Below, piece after piece: positions 11,201-23,296 of a stretch of 64,000 nt of DNA (position 1 is the stretch's first letter; every line of letters starts with the position of its first letter). The stretch is from Symbiodinium kawagutii. Lineage: Eukaryota > Sar > Dinophyceae > Suessiales > Symbiodiniaceae. Made by a program: the position numbers and the translations under genes. The stretch spans positions 346,451 through 410,450 of the forward strand of contig VSDK01002196.1 in NCBI GenBank assembly GCA_009767595.1. The letters run 5' to 3'. The notes under the pieces are model-generated. The model searched no databases, was not told the origin of the DNA, and saw only the letters and a list, made by a program, of their open reading frames with translations.

Positions 11201-13194
11201 CACACATGAGCAGTCTGTCCTGCACAGAAGAAACACCCTGAATGACTTGGGATCCCTACCCATTTGCCACCTGCAGGATGAGATGGATACAGCAGGCCGG
11301 GTGCACGCATAAGCAGCTGCTTGCAACAAGTGAAAGGGATCTGATACGGCATAAGATGTATTGTTTGGGTTGGGGATCAATACGGTGGCCGGGGTTTTCA
11401 TTTCTACCTTTTGTTTACCAGCGCATTTTGGTCAAAGCATGTGTTTGATTTCATGGCGTGCCAAAAGGTAAAGATTTAAGAGTGGACAGGAAAATGTTTG
11501 AAATCCAAGGATTGATTTTGATGATCATATCCCAGACGTGCTGATGAAGATACAGTCGGAATGTTGGAACGGGGATTTGTTCATGGTTCTTCAAAATGTG
11601 TAAATCTGCTATAGACCTGAAAGCCTGGGAAAGAGGAGCCAGATCACAATTATATACAATTATCTTGTTTCTGTTTCCAAGTCTTGAATCACAAACACAT
11701 TTTGCTGGTCTAGACAGCCTGAATTCTCTGACATGATGATATTTGTGAGGTGATGATGACACCATGGACACTGAAGCTTCACATACATGGTGTATAGCTA
11801 GCAAAGTGGTACTTGGAGCTTAGCTTTGGATTTTGGACACATCAATGTGTCCCTCTTATTTGCGCACCGCTGTCAGCACCAGTCACCAGCAAGAAGATTG
11901 CATCCACTATTCCAAAAGTAGCTACAGTATTGGGCAGTTCTTTCAACTAGTCCAGATTCCTCCTGTTGAAATATCTCCAACTGACATTCACCATTTCCGC
12001 AGTAGCGGATGAATCCGAGAATTGTCCATCACCAACATATCCAATGTTTGATGCCCCTTTTTTTCGTTCATGCATGGGCCACGCTCACATCTCCCCTCTG
12101 ACCTGTAAAAGAGTCACTTACACATTTTTGGGGACATGCACATGTCCCGTACGCCCGTGTGCAGGATGAGAGTCTTCCCCTGACTCTGCCGGAGGAGAAG
12201 GTGATGTGACAGGCTGGGTGCCTCAATCCAAAACGACTGAGCCAACTCCAAGATGACAGCAGATGGGTGGTTGTTGACTGGAATGCTAGAATGCATGTGC
12301 CGTTTCCGGTTGACGAACGTGTTGAGAGCTTGGTTTGTGATGAAATCAATGATTTGTTCAATTTTGGACTCCAATAAGGCAGTTCATGAAACTCAAAGAA
12401 TAAGTTGTGACAGCCACAATGTAACGTGGGATCCCAGGTTCTGTAGAATCTTTGATAGCATCATGTGTTCGATTTTTTGCAAGGTCCTCAACGTTCCAGT
12501 TTCAGCTTGCAAGTTCATTGTTCTTTCTTTCTGGTGGATGTACAATTCTGATTTGAACTTTGATGAAAATGCAGCATGGTATACAAATACGGCAGGTCTT
12601 GTCGGTTCGGTTTTCGTTCTACTTGAGATTTCAAGGTCTGCAGGGGACTTCCCCCTCCATCCGAGTGCCGTAGAAGTAAATTGCCAAATCAGGCGCATCC
12701 AAGGACCAACATGCAAGCAACGGTTCTAAGTTTGGATCACCGTAGTGATGAATGTGAAATAGTTATCACATCATGGATGCACTTGGTGTAGGTGATGTCG
12801 GGGGTCAGTAGTTGTTCAGTCGACTCAAGGTGTCGTCTCACAGAGTTCCTGTCAGACTTTCTTAAGAGTTACCAACATGATCAACTCGCTATTGGATTCT
12901 TTTACCAGCATCCAATCATCAACACCAGCAGCAAAGATACTGAGTTTGCATCACTGGAGTGGGTTTTCTCCCTTGTTGGCAGCGTGCATCCAAGGTTCGA
13001 ACCACTGAGAAACAGCAGCTGCTCAGGCGCAGCTTCACAGTTGGTTCTCATCCCTCGAACCTGGTTGGAAGGTTGAAACAAAGGGGTTCTGCGGATGGGC
13101 TTAGGATCAGAACCAACTGGTTGAACTGGTTCAGCTTAAAACAACCAGTTGAACTGGTTTGGCCCTGATTAACTCTTGAGTTTCTGCAAATAAG
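8255..13194. other. U1 spacer
   Basis: AT-rich, duplicated, non-coding DNA. It contains the 3' flanking block shared by the PB1 copies and the landmarks listed for U1. Frames such as 10863-11312 and 12253-12729 are not conserved as protein between units and are rejected. Confidence 0.55.
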
Positions 13195-13578
13195 TCAGTT
13201 GTCCGTGATCAGTGCTGCCATGAGCATAACAAACTCTCCCTCAACAACAGCGATGTCCACGGAGCGGATGTTTAAAACGTGGCCAGGGTTGGCAGAAGGA
13301 TGAGTCGAATGTGTTCCAGTTGTTTCCAGTGTTAAGTAGAGAAAATCACGGGCCTGTGAAAGGTCCATAAAGAGATCAATGGCCTCATTGGTTGCTGGGT
13401 TTGGCCTTTGGGTGACCATGAAACAACTCTGGTTTTTTTGCGAATCTGGAATTTCCCAAAACTGAACTTGCTTTTCAGGTCGGGAATGGGTTGATCCATA
13501 AGCATTAAGTTCATCATCCCAGTAACCCCTATTCGCGTTCCTGACCTGAAGCACCAGTAAGTCTGAGGGTTTTTCCAT
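13195..13578 (-). CDS. Minus-strand ORF, hypothetical, partly duplicated at 22076-22267
   Basis: An ATG-initiated frame of 127 codons lies on the minus strand. Its C-terminal third shares a segment (PSANPGHV, then SVDIAVVE) with a minus-strand frame at 22076-22267 in U2. The shared reading frame and similar residues could mean a short minus-strand gene that was duplicated and then decayed in U2. The two segments are also just duplicated DNA, so frame preservation may be coincidental. No domain recognised. Confidence 0.22.
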   Translation of the reverse strand: MEKPSDLLVLQVRNANRGYWDDELNAYGSTHSRPEKQVQFWEIPDSQKNQSCFMVTQRPNPATNEAIDLFMDLSQARDFLYLTLETTGTHSTHPSANPGHVLNIRSVDIAVVEGEFVMLMAALITDN

Positions 13579-15110
13579 GGCGACCCCAATGAAAACGGAG
13601 GTTTTTGGTCATAAACTGACTGAATTTTGAATTTAGCGATGATTTCCGGAATAGCCCCAATTTATTTCAATCTATCGAAACCCCCATTTGACTAATTAGT
13701 GGTGTAAGGTTGGGTTGCTGGACTGTTTCTGGATGGCTTAGGATGATGAAATTCCTATTCCTGAGCCAGCTGAAGCACCAGTAAATTACTTTTCGGAGCC
13801 AGTGAGCTTCTAAAACTTGGCGATGATTTTGTTTTCCCAAAAGATGTATCTCCTAATCTGTATCAATTTGGTGTTGATGTTGACCCCCTGCTCAAAAAAT
13901 TTCCACAACGTGGATATTCTCAGTTGTGACATCATTTCAAGTTGGCAAGAATGGTGTTTTTTTTGGGGGGGTCATAGCCAAACAGAAGCAAACATGATCT
14001 AGATATCCAGTAGGATACATCCAGTGGGATGCCTCAAAGAGGTAGGTGCCATCACCTCCCAAACTGCCAACCGATGGATTCAAGGCGAAGCGCGTTGCTG
14101 CGCGTTGCTGCAGCGGCCCTGGGGCCCAGTGGATTGAACTCCATTGTGCTGGTGACAAAGTCAACACTACTGCAAACGAAGCCATCACAGCCAGTGGTTC
14201 AGCACTATTGAAATCAGCTTTAAGAGATGCTCCAGGGTCCACATAGAGGATGCAGGTCATGTACCGGTGATGTACACAGTGCAAGCTCGTTTAACGCCTA
14301 TCACACAGGGTCTTAATGTTTGTCCCATTCCGTGATGCCACTTGGGAAACCAATGCTTAGTGCTGAAAGATCCATGATCTTTCATCTCGAATTGGCATCG
14401 GGCAATCCATTTGGGCACCCATGCAACATCTATGCACTGATTCACCTTGAAAGATCTTGAAAGTATGTGTATCCTTGAGGATCTTGAGATCGCACACGGA
14501 TTTTGATACACATAATTATATAAATTTGAACTACGTCTACGTCACCATGTATGTAGATATTATTTGTCTATCCATATTGAGTTGATCTGTCCAACAGAGG
14601 CAGTCTTAGATTTTGTCAGACGTCCATGACAGGCTGCCGGGGCTCTCAACTTCAGCGTGGTGAAATCACTGCCAGCGGTCACCCTGGTTACTGCATACCG
14701 TTTGGAACACATATACACACACATCTCCTGAAAATGGTGGGTTCGAAGATGATTTTCCCATCAACCATTTTTAGGGAATATGTTGGTTTTCCGGAAGGTG
14801 CATGTTTATTGCTGCCACAACTCTTTTCAAGCAAAGAAAAATCCCAACATTTAAATGTGTGACATCATGTTTGTTACAACCAACAGTAAAATGCTCATGG
14901 TAGGTAATGATACATTAGACATTGAGGGCACTTCATGCTGGCAGGCAATACTAGGAATGCCAAATGACATTGACACCATTGACACCTGTATTGGGATGCC
15001 AGCTGTGTTGCTCTCTACACCACAGCAGTCCAAACTCCAAAGTGTCAATGACTACATTGCAATACATGGCAGTACGTTGCAATTCTATTCAATACTTAAC
15101 AATACATGCA

Positions 15111-15166
15111 TAGATTAATATGTTTAGATTTCAATCTGCAATTTAATTTGTAAACATATTAATCTA
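15111..15166. repeat. Perfect 16-base inverted repeat (hairpin 1)
   Basis: The arms TAGATTAATATGTTTA (15111-15126) and TAAACATATTAATCTA (15151-15166) are exact reverse complements separated by 24 bases. Confidence 0.9.
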
Positions 15167-15246
15167 CATGACATTCCAGGACAATCATTTTTGATATGTT
15201 GGTTTGACATCTATATTTGATATATTTGCCACCAAAAACATATGAA

Positions 15247-15309
15247 TTGTCTATTTGTTACATGTTATCTTTGTAATCGGTAACAGGTTAAAATGTAACA
15301 AATAGACAA
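15247..15309. repeat. Perfect 17-base inverted repeat (hairpin 2)
   Basis: The arms TTGTCTATTTGTTACAT (15247-15263) and ATGTAACAAATAGACAA (15293-15309) are exact reverse complements around a 29-base loop. With hairpin 1 only 80 bases away this looks like part of a foldback or MITE-type element. No flanking target duplication was identified. Confidence 0.9.
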
Positions 15310-15383
15310 CTAATGGGTTGGGGTTACCCCTTTTGTCTATTGATGGGCTTTTATTAACGGTAGCCCCTCCTTGATTTGCCCAG

Positions 15384-15515
15384 GTCGTTGTGTTCAGCTG
15401 CGTGTGTCGGAGCGGCAGCCGTGCCATGGCTGTGACGATCCTGTCTGAGATTCCCATCCAAGGCTGCCATGGCGACAGCTCTAATACGGATGAGAATTAT
15501 TTATACGAGATTTAG
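15384..15515 (+). CDS. Possible exon, hypothetical
   Basis: After CAG (15381-15383) a GC-rich frame runs 43 codons to TAG (15513-15515) and contains VCRSGSRAMAVTILSEIPIQ. It is an island of coding-like composition in AT-rich DNA. It is short and has no homologue in the window. Confidence 0.2.
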   Translation, partial: VVVFSCVCRSGSRAMAVTILSEIPIQGCHGDSSNTDENYLYEI

Positions 15516-16752
15516 AGATGGATTTCACTACCCAACATTTTGAGATGCACATACTGAATTACTATATTTGTGTATATTTATATGTTTGATATGTATAGTT
15601 ATAGAGTTGTATATACATAAATGTTGGGCCAATGATAACCCATGATGGAAATTCCTTGAAAAATCCCTAGGCAGTATAAAGAGACAGGGGATAAGTTTCA
15701 CCATGCTTATATACTAAGTACCTCTTGAATGTTATGCGAGGCAAGTCTACCTGATGTTAGTCAGATTGCAACAAGGATGAAGATGGTGAATGGACATCAA
15801 CTGCGAGCATGCCGGGAATGCTACACGATAGAGGCAACTGGTTGGCCGTTTGGCCAACAAAAATCAATCGGGGGTCTGCAAGGGCACTACCTGTCAATGT
15901 TATTTTCTTTCGGCATGTCATGTGCGGCAACGCTTCTTGTCCACTTCCCCGTGAAATCCAGACCATTGGATTGACAAAGACATCCACTAATATCATCTTA
16001 GAATTATGTACAGTAACAGAAACATACAAAAGTTTGCTACAACCTATTTGCCTTGCAGATGTTTCCACAACTTCACCGTGACACTAGTAGTTTCCTGGCA
16101 GATCTTTTTTGAACACAGCAACCAATTTCCTTCAATTCATCCAAGAATTGTCTACAGCAATCAACGGCTTAAATAGAAACGAATCAATCATTTCCCGCGG
16201 CTTTGTTTCCCTACTTTTCAATGGTTTTGGTAGCATGTTTCGTCATTTTTCTAATGCTTGCTTGGTAAACCGATCATCCATTGAACACCTTTTTTAAGGT
16301 GTTGATTGTTTTCCCATGTTTTGTTAAGGTGTTGAATCACCTTGCTTGAAACTCATTCCCATGCTTTTCGCTGATTTTGAAGATGTTCAACTCACTGCGA
16401 CTGCTTGGTTAGTCACCTCCCCATCCAGGTTCATTCGCTCCGCGGTGACCTGGAGTATGATCAAGGCACCCAGCAAACGCTGTGGCGGCCAGGAAATCCA
16501 TGGAAGATCTTCCGACAGTTTTTTTTCAGGAGGAAACAGTTGAAATCATAGAATCTATGAAAATCAAATGGGATCAAATCATGAAATCATTGTGAATTTA
16601 GGAGGAACAGTGGATTTGATAGATGTGATCAGTTGAAACATCTTGAAACTGAAGCGGCATGAAACTTGTCATGATAAAAGGCCGACATTTGCCGACACTC
16701 TTTGGGCTGGAGAGAAGGGTAGTTTCCAGAGCGCACCAGCGCAACGGCTCTG
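15516..16752. other. Upstream region of the transporter gene
   Basis: AT-rich DNA without a convincing ORF; it should include the promoter of the transporter gene. An AG at about 16717-16718 (TTTCCAG) and another at 16738-16739 could act as trans-splice acceptors ahead of the ATG. No TATA-type element was assigned; dinoflagellate promoters usually lack one. Confidence 0.35.
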
Positions 16753-18203
16753 ATGACGGCATTTGAGTTCCGTCTCAGACGCGGCCGTGCATTGCCTGGG
16801 CTTCTTGTGGTGGCCGTCGCTTTCCTTGGCGTTTCGAACAGGCAGCGCACTGCCTATGTCCATGTCTCAGCCTACGCTGCGTTCTCGCGCACGGCCGAGG
16901 AAGTCGCCATTCCACTGGCGGCGCTGTGCGTGGGTGGTCTCTGTTCAGGCGTTCCTGGATGTCGAATTCCGTCGAAGCTCATGGTCTTTTTCGGTGCGCA
17001 GACTGGTATGCTCTTGCTCTCAAAGATCCTTATTTCCAGGACGATTGTTTCGGAGGAACTTGGTCTATACGGATTGCCAGCCCCCTTTCTTATGACAGCT
17101 TTGCATCAATTTATGGCTGTTATGATGTTCGGCATCGGTTTCCTTCTTAGCTGGACGACACCATGGCCCTACATGCCGCAGCCGCTGACAAAGTTGTCGG
17201 ATGTTTGGTGGCTTTTGCTCTTCTCTGCATCCTTTGCTGCAAATATTGGCCTGAACAATTTTTCGTTTCAGTTTTTACCGCTGTCTCTCAACCTGCTCCT
17301 CCGCTCCTGTCTTCCCATCGCAACTACTGCAATACAGACTTTTGTCCCTCAAAAAGTGCCAAAGAGCAGGACAAGATTTGTCAAGGAGCTCCTGTGCATG
17401 TTTTGTGGCGTCTCTTGCGCAGCCCTGGCCACCTTGGCTCAATCAAAGTCGAAGGCTGCAGAGCCCGAGCAGCACTACCGTTTAGGCCTTGGTGTAGCCA
17501 TTGAGACGATGTCCATTTTTGCCGGTGCCTTGAACATGGTCCTCGCCAATGAGTTGGGGAAGAGGCTCAATCTGGGCTCTATGGATATGACATTTTACAT
17601 GTCTGGACCAGCAGCTCTTTTCTTGTTGGTGCCTAGCATTTATCTTTCAAGCCCAAGCTGGCCTGGGGAAGACCCCATGACAGATTGCGAGGTCTTCTCT
17701 CGTGTGTATGAATTGGCACCCAGCGTTTTGGCTTTGGCCTGCCTTTTGGGTGTGTTTGCATGCGCCTACAACGTCCTCCAGATCGATATGGCTCAGTCTC
17801 TTTCGGCAACGTACACCACGTTTGCCGGCAACTTCAACAAGGCCATGACAGTGATGATTTCAATCGCTATGGGTTTCTTGGATTTGCTAGGTGTTTTTAT
17901 TTCTTCCCACTGGTTCATCCACCATTTGGGTGTTTCTCAAGTCATAGGGGGTCCACCAAATCATCCAAGTCATTAGTTATAGTGATAAACCATGATATGA
18001 TAAACCCACCATAACTCGGAAGGCACCCGTATGGCTTGAGAAACGCCTTGGGGAAGATGTGAAATCTATGAGTTTTCCGATCTCTCGCTGCGTTCCCAGG
18101 TTTGGAACATCTGCCTCAGGGCATTTGGGGCTTCGTGATGCTGCTGGCGACCTTGGGAAACATTGGTTCATTCACGTTCTACAGTTATTTGCAGCTGAAG
18201 TGA
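16753..18203 (+). CDS. Drug/metabolite-transporter family membrane protein (TPT/SLC35-like): join 16753-17890, 18100-18203
   Basis: The ATG at 16753 opens a 413-residue, strongly hydrophobic protein. An N-terminal hydrophobic segment (residues about 15-28) is followed by roughly nine to ten membrane spans. Features typical of triose-phosphate/nucleotide-sugar translocators are the segment NIGLNNFSFQFLPLSLNLLL, with a basic residue shortly after, and late in the protein SATYTTFAGNFNKAMTVMIS, which matches the family's conserved last-but-one region. The frame continues past 17890 into a non-homologous tail, but a GT donor at 17891 and AG at 18098-18099 restore a final membrane helix (GFVMLLATLGNIGSFTFYSY) ending at TGA 18201-18203. 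Likely role: exchange of sugar-phosphates or nucleotide-sugars across an organelle or Golgi membrane; the substrate cannot be told. It is single-copy, sitting where U2 should carry a PB1 gene. Confidence 0.8.
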
Positions 18204-18839
18204 TGGGGCGCCTCGTCCCGGTGTCAGAGCTACATTTTTTGGTCAAAAAAAGTGAGCCTCCAACCCTGGCAGCGATTACCGTGGCGCGATTGAAGTGATG
18301 AAGATGATGGTTTCTCAGTTTGGCACAGGTCAAAAACAATGTTGGACCGCAGCCACATGTAGGCACTAGATCATGCTGGATCATATATCCTTATCCGAAA
18401 ATGCGTTGGATGAAGGTTGAGCATTGACACTGACGGCTCATTGCGAGAAGTAAGTCAACTGTGAGTTTGGTTCCAAGCAATGCACTCACGGATGAGTTCT
18501 TCAATTCGTAGCTCCTGATGTAAGAAGCAAAGACAAGCTTTACAGCTCAAGCTGCTGAGCAATTCGTAGAAGCATGTCGTTGCTGTACTATGCGGGATCG
18601 AGATGCAAATAGCAGAAATGTCCATGAAATCATAGTCAAAGATCCACATTTGGGTAAACAAATTGCTCAATCATGATAGGTCCCCTTTCCAACAGACGGA
18701 TGATCCCATGAAGGAGGCAGCCTTGCAGTAAGGCTTCATTCATTGCTGGCTGATCATCATTACCTATTTAGTTTCCAGATTCCGCATGCAGCATGTGATC
18801 ATAAATTTGATAATCACTCCATGAACTATTGTATAGATT
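18204..18839. other. 3' flank of the transporter gene
   Basis: No supported gene. Array-type sequence resumes at about 18.84 kb. Confidence 0.4.
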
Positions 18840-21800
18840 GTGCCTTTTTCTTTATGATTGTGTCTGTTGCACTTCCAGGCGGTGTTTGATCCTTTGGGTA
18901 GTCAGACTTGAAGAACAAAACAAGTTGTTGTTGAACGTAGGTTCCGCTTTCCAGTGATGATGATAGCCAAGAAATGGCCAGTACACATCATTTCTTACCA
19001 CATATGTTTTAATGCTGTTTGGGACACAGACAACACCATGGATGATTTGGGATGAACCCTTCCCATTTGCCACAGGATGAGATGCACCGATTTGTCCAAG
19101 GAGAAGGTGACACAGGAGGCCAGGTGTAGCAAGAGCAGCTACTTGCAACGGACCAAAGGAAGAATTTGAAGAAATGATGCATGTCTTACATCGCATTCGT
19201 GTATTGTTTGGGTGGCCATGGTCATAGTTTCCCTGTCTGGTCTACCTGCTCATTAGGGCAAGAGGATGTGGTCTATGGCAATTTGACGTGATGATGATAT
19301 CATTTACACCCAAACTCAATAAACTTGTTGTGTAAGTAGCAAGCCTTCAACACCTGGATGAGTCCGACGTTTTAAAAGGGAGAGCTGTCAGTGGCATCAA
19401 CAAGAGGCTGTTGGAGGTTGGCGCCAGTCTGGCAGCTAACAGTGTCTAAAGATGATCAGAAACTGGCCAAAGATGTCTAAAGTCCTTCGGACGAGCGTTT
19501 ATTTCAGTTGGGTTCTGCTGTTCTCACTCAAGCACGTTTGAGTCCTCGTTACTTCCTTCATTTGATCTAGATCATCCTTATTGAAATGTTTGTTAGAAGA
19601 GTCATCTACCACCAATATATCAGGTTTGAAAAGCCTTGGCTTTCGTTATTTACCATCCTCGCATCTCCGCAAGCTGTCCTGTAAAGGATCACTTGTGGAT
19701 CGGACTGCCCACATGTCGTACCTGCCTATGTCCAGGATCAGATTTCTTGAAGAAGGTGACAGGCCAAGAGCTTCCCGCAGGACCGAACGGGTCGACTCTG
19801 AGATGGCAGCTGGATGACTGGAAGGTGTATGGTGTCCGTTGGCCTTGTTTGTCAGAGGTGTTGAGGAGCTTGTTCGATGGAGCTAGGTCTGTGAGGAAGC
19901 AAAGTGACAATTTGAGTTTAAGAATCATATGTGGCTGTTTATGAAATTGGAACCATTAGTGGTGAAGGGACAACATGAACTGTAGGATAGTAGGCTCTCA
20001 AAAACTCTTGGTGACATTGCCAATTGTTGCACGTCTCATTGAGTACAAAGTCGTTAAAGAGTTAGTCATTGTTTTCAGATGGCGGTTTCAATTAAGATGA
20101 TAGCATCGCGAGATGCCAATAATGCAGATGTTGCTTTTGTTCAGCAGTTGCTTGGGTCAACTTGAAATTTCCAGGTCGCACCGACCCCATCTAAGCTTCC
20201 CAAGAGCTATCAGCAACAATGCCCTTCTAACTTGTAATCACCAGCCTCCAAGGTTCACCATCCATCAGCAGATATGGGTACCTTGTTGACCATCGTTTTG
20301 GCGGAGGCCATTAGATTCAGCAGAAAGGAATCCACACCACGTCCATGATTAGCTGTGCTTGGTCTTGCCTCCTTGCTATTGGCCGTGCTCAATATGATGT
20401 AACAATGATACAGTGGTCAGTAATTCTTAGCTAGTACCCTCCGGTAGATTAACCTGGCAATTGAAAATCATTCATTCGTGGACGATTTCCCCGGGTTTCC
20501 AAATAGAATATAGTGCCTGTTCATGTTCAGGGAAATCTGCTAGAGGCAATGTGTTCCACCTATCGCTTGTGTTTTTGGCGGAGGCCATTATATAGGATGG
20601 ATGAAGGACCCCTGACCCCATGCCACCATGCTTGGCTGCATGCGATCCTGACTTGATATGGGCTGCCCTTAAAAGGAGGTAACTAGTGGTTGTTTAGCTC
20701 ATAATTGACAAGCATAATGGGAGAAGTTGCAAGGGCTGACAATCTCGCCCACAGTTTCAAGAGCTCATGGTGATGTAGATGACATTTCTTGATGTTGTGC
20801 ATCTCCTTTGATGAAAGAGACGATGGTAACCAGTCGCACTAGGCCCGATCATTTTGCAGATCTTCCCATGGACTTGGGATCAGCCTTTCCCAGCGCCGTA
20901 GAGAGGATCCCATCAGCGAAGGTGATGCGACAGGCTGGGAGGCCTGGATCTGAGAGACTGATCCTGTTCGAAGCTTCTATGACTTCCTATGACTTAAATT
21001 CTGGCTTATGGATGATTGTGGTATGCTAGGATGTAGATACCTGGTCTCCCTTGACACGTGTCAAGAATCATTTGGGGCTCATGTTGGAGTGTTGGAGGCG
21101 CTTGCAGAACAAGAGGACGGATATGTTTTATCGTTTGCAACCTTGAGTTGATTCTTGCGAAGCATCCAGGTAACTCCAGATTCCAAACGGCTGGATCAAC
21201 TCTAAGATAATAGGTGGTTGATGACTGGAAGGGGTATGGTGTGCGGGTTTCCCTGTTGATGCGCCTGTTGAATCCATTGCCAGGAGCTAGGTCTATGATG
21301 AAACAAAGGTACATTTGAATTTGAGCATCCATTGTTCAATTGGAGAACTCTCAAAATTTACGAAGGTCACAAGCTCATTGTTCATTTTTTGTGGAGAATG
21401 TGGGATTGTGATTTCAACTTTGATGAGAGCATGGTGGGATAGAAATTGATGTAGGTCTTCTTTGCTTTTGCAAAGGTGAGTAGTGACAGGTATTCAGTCT
21501 ACTTGAGGCTTCGAGGTCCGACAGGGGATTTCCCCTCCATCATAGCGCTGTGGAATGCCGTGGAAGTTAGTTACCAACGACATCAGCTCATCCTGCAATC
21601 AGGCGCATCCAAGTTGGTTTCATTAAATTTGATTCTGACATGATGGATGCAATTGGTGTAAGCAAGGTCAAAGGTGTTCATTCTACTTTCCATGCCCCAC
21701 ACAATTCCCATCAGAGTTTCTTCGTAGTTGCCAGCATGATCAAGTCACTACTGACAACAATCTTTTCACCAGGGTCCAAGCATCAACATTCGTCAGCAGC

Positions 21801-22300
21801 AGAGATTCTGAGCTTCCCTACTTAAAGTTTCCTTATTGACCACTTGCTTCCTAGGTTCGAAGTACCGAGAAACAGAAAGGCTGCTCAGGCGCAACTTCAC
21901 AGTTGGTTCCCTGAAACCTGGTTGAAACAATGTCTGCGGATGGGTTTGTGACCTCATTTACTTTGGTTGCGGCAAAACCATTAACAAAGACCATTATTGA
22001 TTTAATCTCGCTTAACTGGTTTTTGACCGCTCGTTGAAACTTATGAGCTTGTGCGAAGAAACCAGTTGCGAGTGATCAGTGCTGCCTCACAAGCATAGCG
22101 TCACTCTCAACAACAGCGATGTCCACAGAGCAGATGCTTGCGACTTGGGCAGGGTTGGCACTGGGATAGGTCCAATGCATTGCAGTTGTTTCCATTGTTA
22201 ATGGGCAAATTATAAGATTGAAATATGGAAACTTAGTCCACTTTGCTTCCATTTGCCTGTTCTCCACAGCTCAAAATTTGAATGGCTTAGTGAGTGTTGT
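18840..22300 (+). repeat. Array unit U2, spacer part only (approximate bounds)
   Basis: Homology to the U1 spacer resumes at 18870 (compare 10905). It continues through 19030-19150 (11230-11330), 19730-19940 (12160-12370), 21530-21615 (12630-12700), 21770-21935 (12900-13075) and 22070-22200 (13200-13330), in order and on the same strand. The block at 19.73-19.94 recurs at 21.12-21.34, so U2 also holds an internal duplication. No PB1 gene is present. Landmarks near 20.85 kb match U3-U5. Confidence 0.65.
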
Positions 22301-22355
22301 TTCGGTTTGATTGGTTGGGAATGCCACTCTCAATATCCAACTTTCACATGGTGAG

Positions 22356-22549
22356 TTCCCACGGTCATCCACATGGTCAAGCCGATGCCCAGCCGCACCT
22401 GTCCGCAGGAGTGGCGCCGCATGTGGAAGGTGGGGAAGCCAACAGTGGTGGGACTGGACCAACCAGGAGAAGGATCTAAATCTGAGATATCAACTAGCTA
22501 TGCAAGTGGATTTAGCCAAGTAGTCAAGCAGCGAAACCAAGTAGTGTAA
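22356..22549 (+). CDS. Possible exon, hypothetical
   Basis: Following an AG (22354-22355), a GC-rich frame reads to TAA at 22547-22549. Its first part contains VIHMVKPMPSRTCPQEWRRM and looks coding; the tail beyond about 22480 looks random, so a donor probably lies near there. It lies at the end of U2 homology and 0.8 kb before the membrane sensor gene. It could be a 5' exon of that gene or a fragment of another. Confidence 0.25.
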
Positions 22550-23296
22550 CCAACTAGTTCTATTTGTCACTGGTTGGTGGTTTTAGACTGTTAAGCCTTC
22601 TCACCAGTCATTCAGATGGCAAAGTAAAATGATTGATTAGCAAGTGTGTTTCTCATAGAGGTTGAAACCACCCAGCAGGTAAACTTTCAAGAAGTAGTAA
22701 ACAAAGCAATAACAAGGGAAAGTAAGCGTCAGAAAGGAACGGCTCTCTACTAACACATAATTATAGGGGGAACAACTGCATAAGTATCAACAAAAATGAT
22801 GATCTGAACGACGCGCACTAGGTTCAACAGGGAAGAACGCTACAAGTAGATCACCAACCCTTAAAGTGAGAATTGCGCCCGTGCTTGTTAAAGATCTGTT
22901 GGATCAACGTTCCAAAGAATTCCATGTTTCAGTATCCAAGCGGGGCTCACAGGGGCAGGGAAGCAGAGGTTCTGGATCGACTTCGTCACAATCTACTTGG
23001 GGAGTTCGGAACCCCAAATGTTTTGGGTGGTTGACTGCTTAATTAAAAATGACTACTGTTGGATGATTTAGGAGCATCCCCATTTTAAGACACCACTTCA
23101 TGCTGCTGTGAGTTTTGAGAAGTTTGACAAAGTGCTTTGAAGACAAGTTCTAAGTCGACACATGGTGACCAAGCAGTGATGAATTGGCACAGACACTCTT
23201 GACGTTGCGGCTCAGGCTTGTCCAGTCTCGACTGGACAATTTTTAAAGTTGAGCTGATCCACTGTTTTGGAGAGAAATTTTCGGAGACCATCCACC
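22550..23296. other. Upstream region of the membrane sensor gene
   Basis: AT-rich DNA with no convincing ORF; presumed to hold the promoter and 5' UTR of the next gene. Confidence 0.35.

Larger units (their letters stand above)
6200..14000 (+). repeat. Array unit U1 (approximate bounds)
   Basis: This is the first recognisable copy of the segmental duplication: PB1 copy 1, then spacer. Spacer landmarks shared with later units include a block at 8705-8960 (matching 27.5, 35.15 and 43.67 kb), 9740-9850 (28.7, 36.4, 44.7), 10420-10450 (29.1, 36.8, 45.1), 11230-11330 (19.0, 37.1, 45.9) and 12160-12370 (19.7, 21.2, 46.6). The left boundary is not sharply visible. Conservation is patchy with many indels, indicating old duplication. 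Confidence 0.65.
13579..15383. other. Spacer with AT-rich hairpin DNA
   Basis: A GC-rich patch at 14050-14130 is open on the minus strand (13937-14284) but lacks domain or splice support. From about 14.5 kb the DNA becomes strongly AT-rich and leaves the array homology. Confidence 0.4.

Noticed and set aside
10863..11312. 149-codon ORF in the U1 spacer
   Set aside because: It overlaps duplicated spacer landmarks whose counterparts in U2-U5 carry frameshifts and stops.
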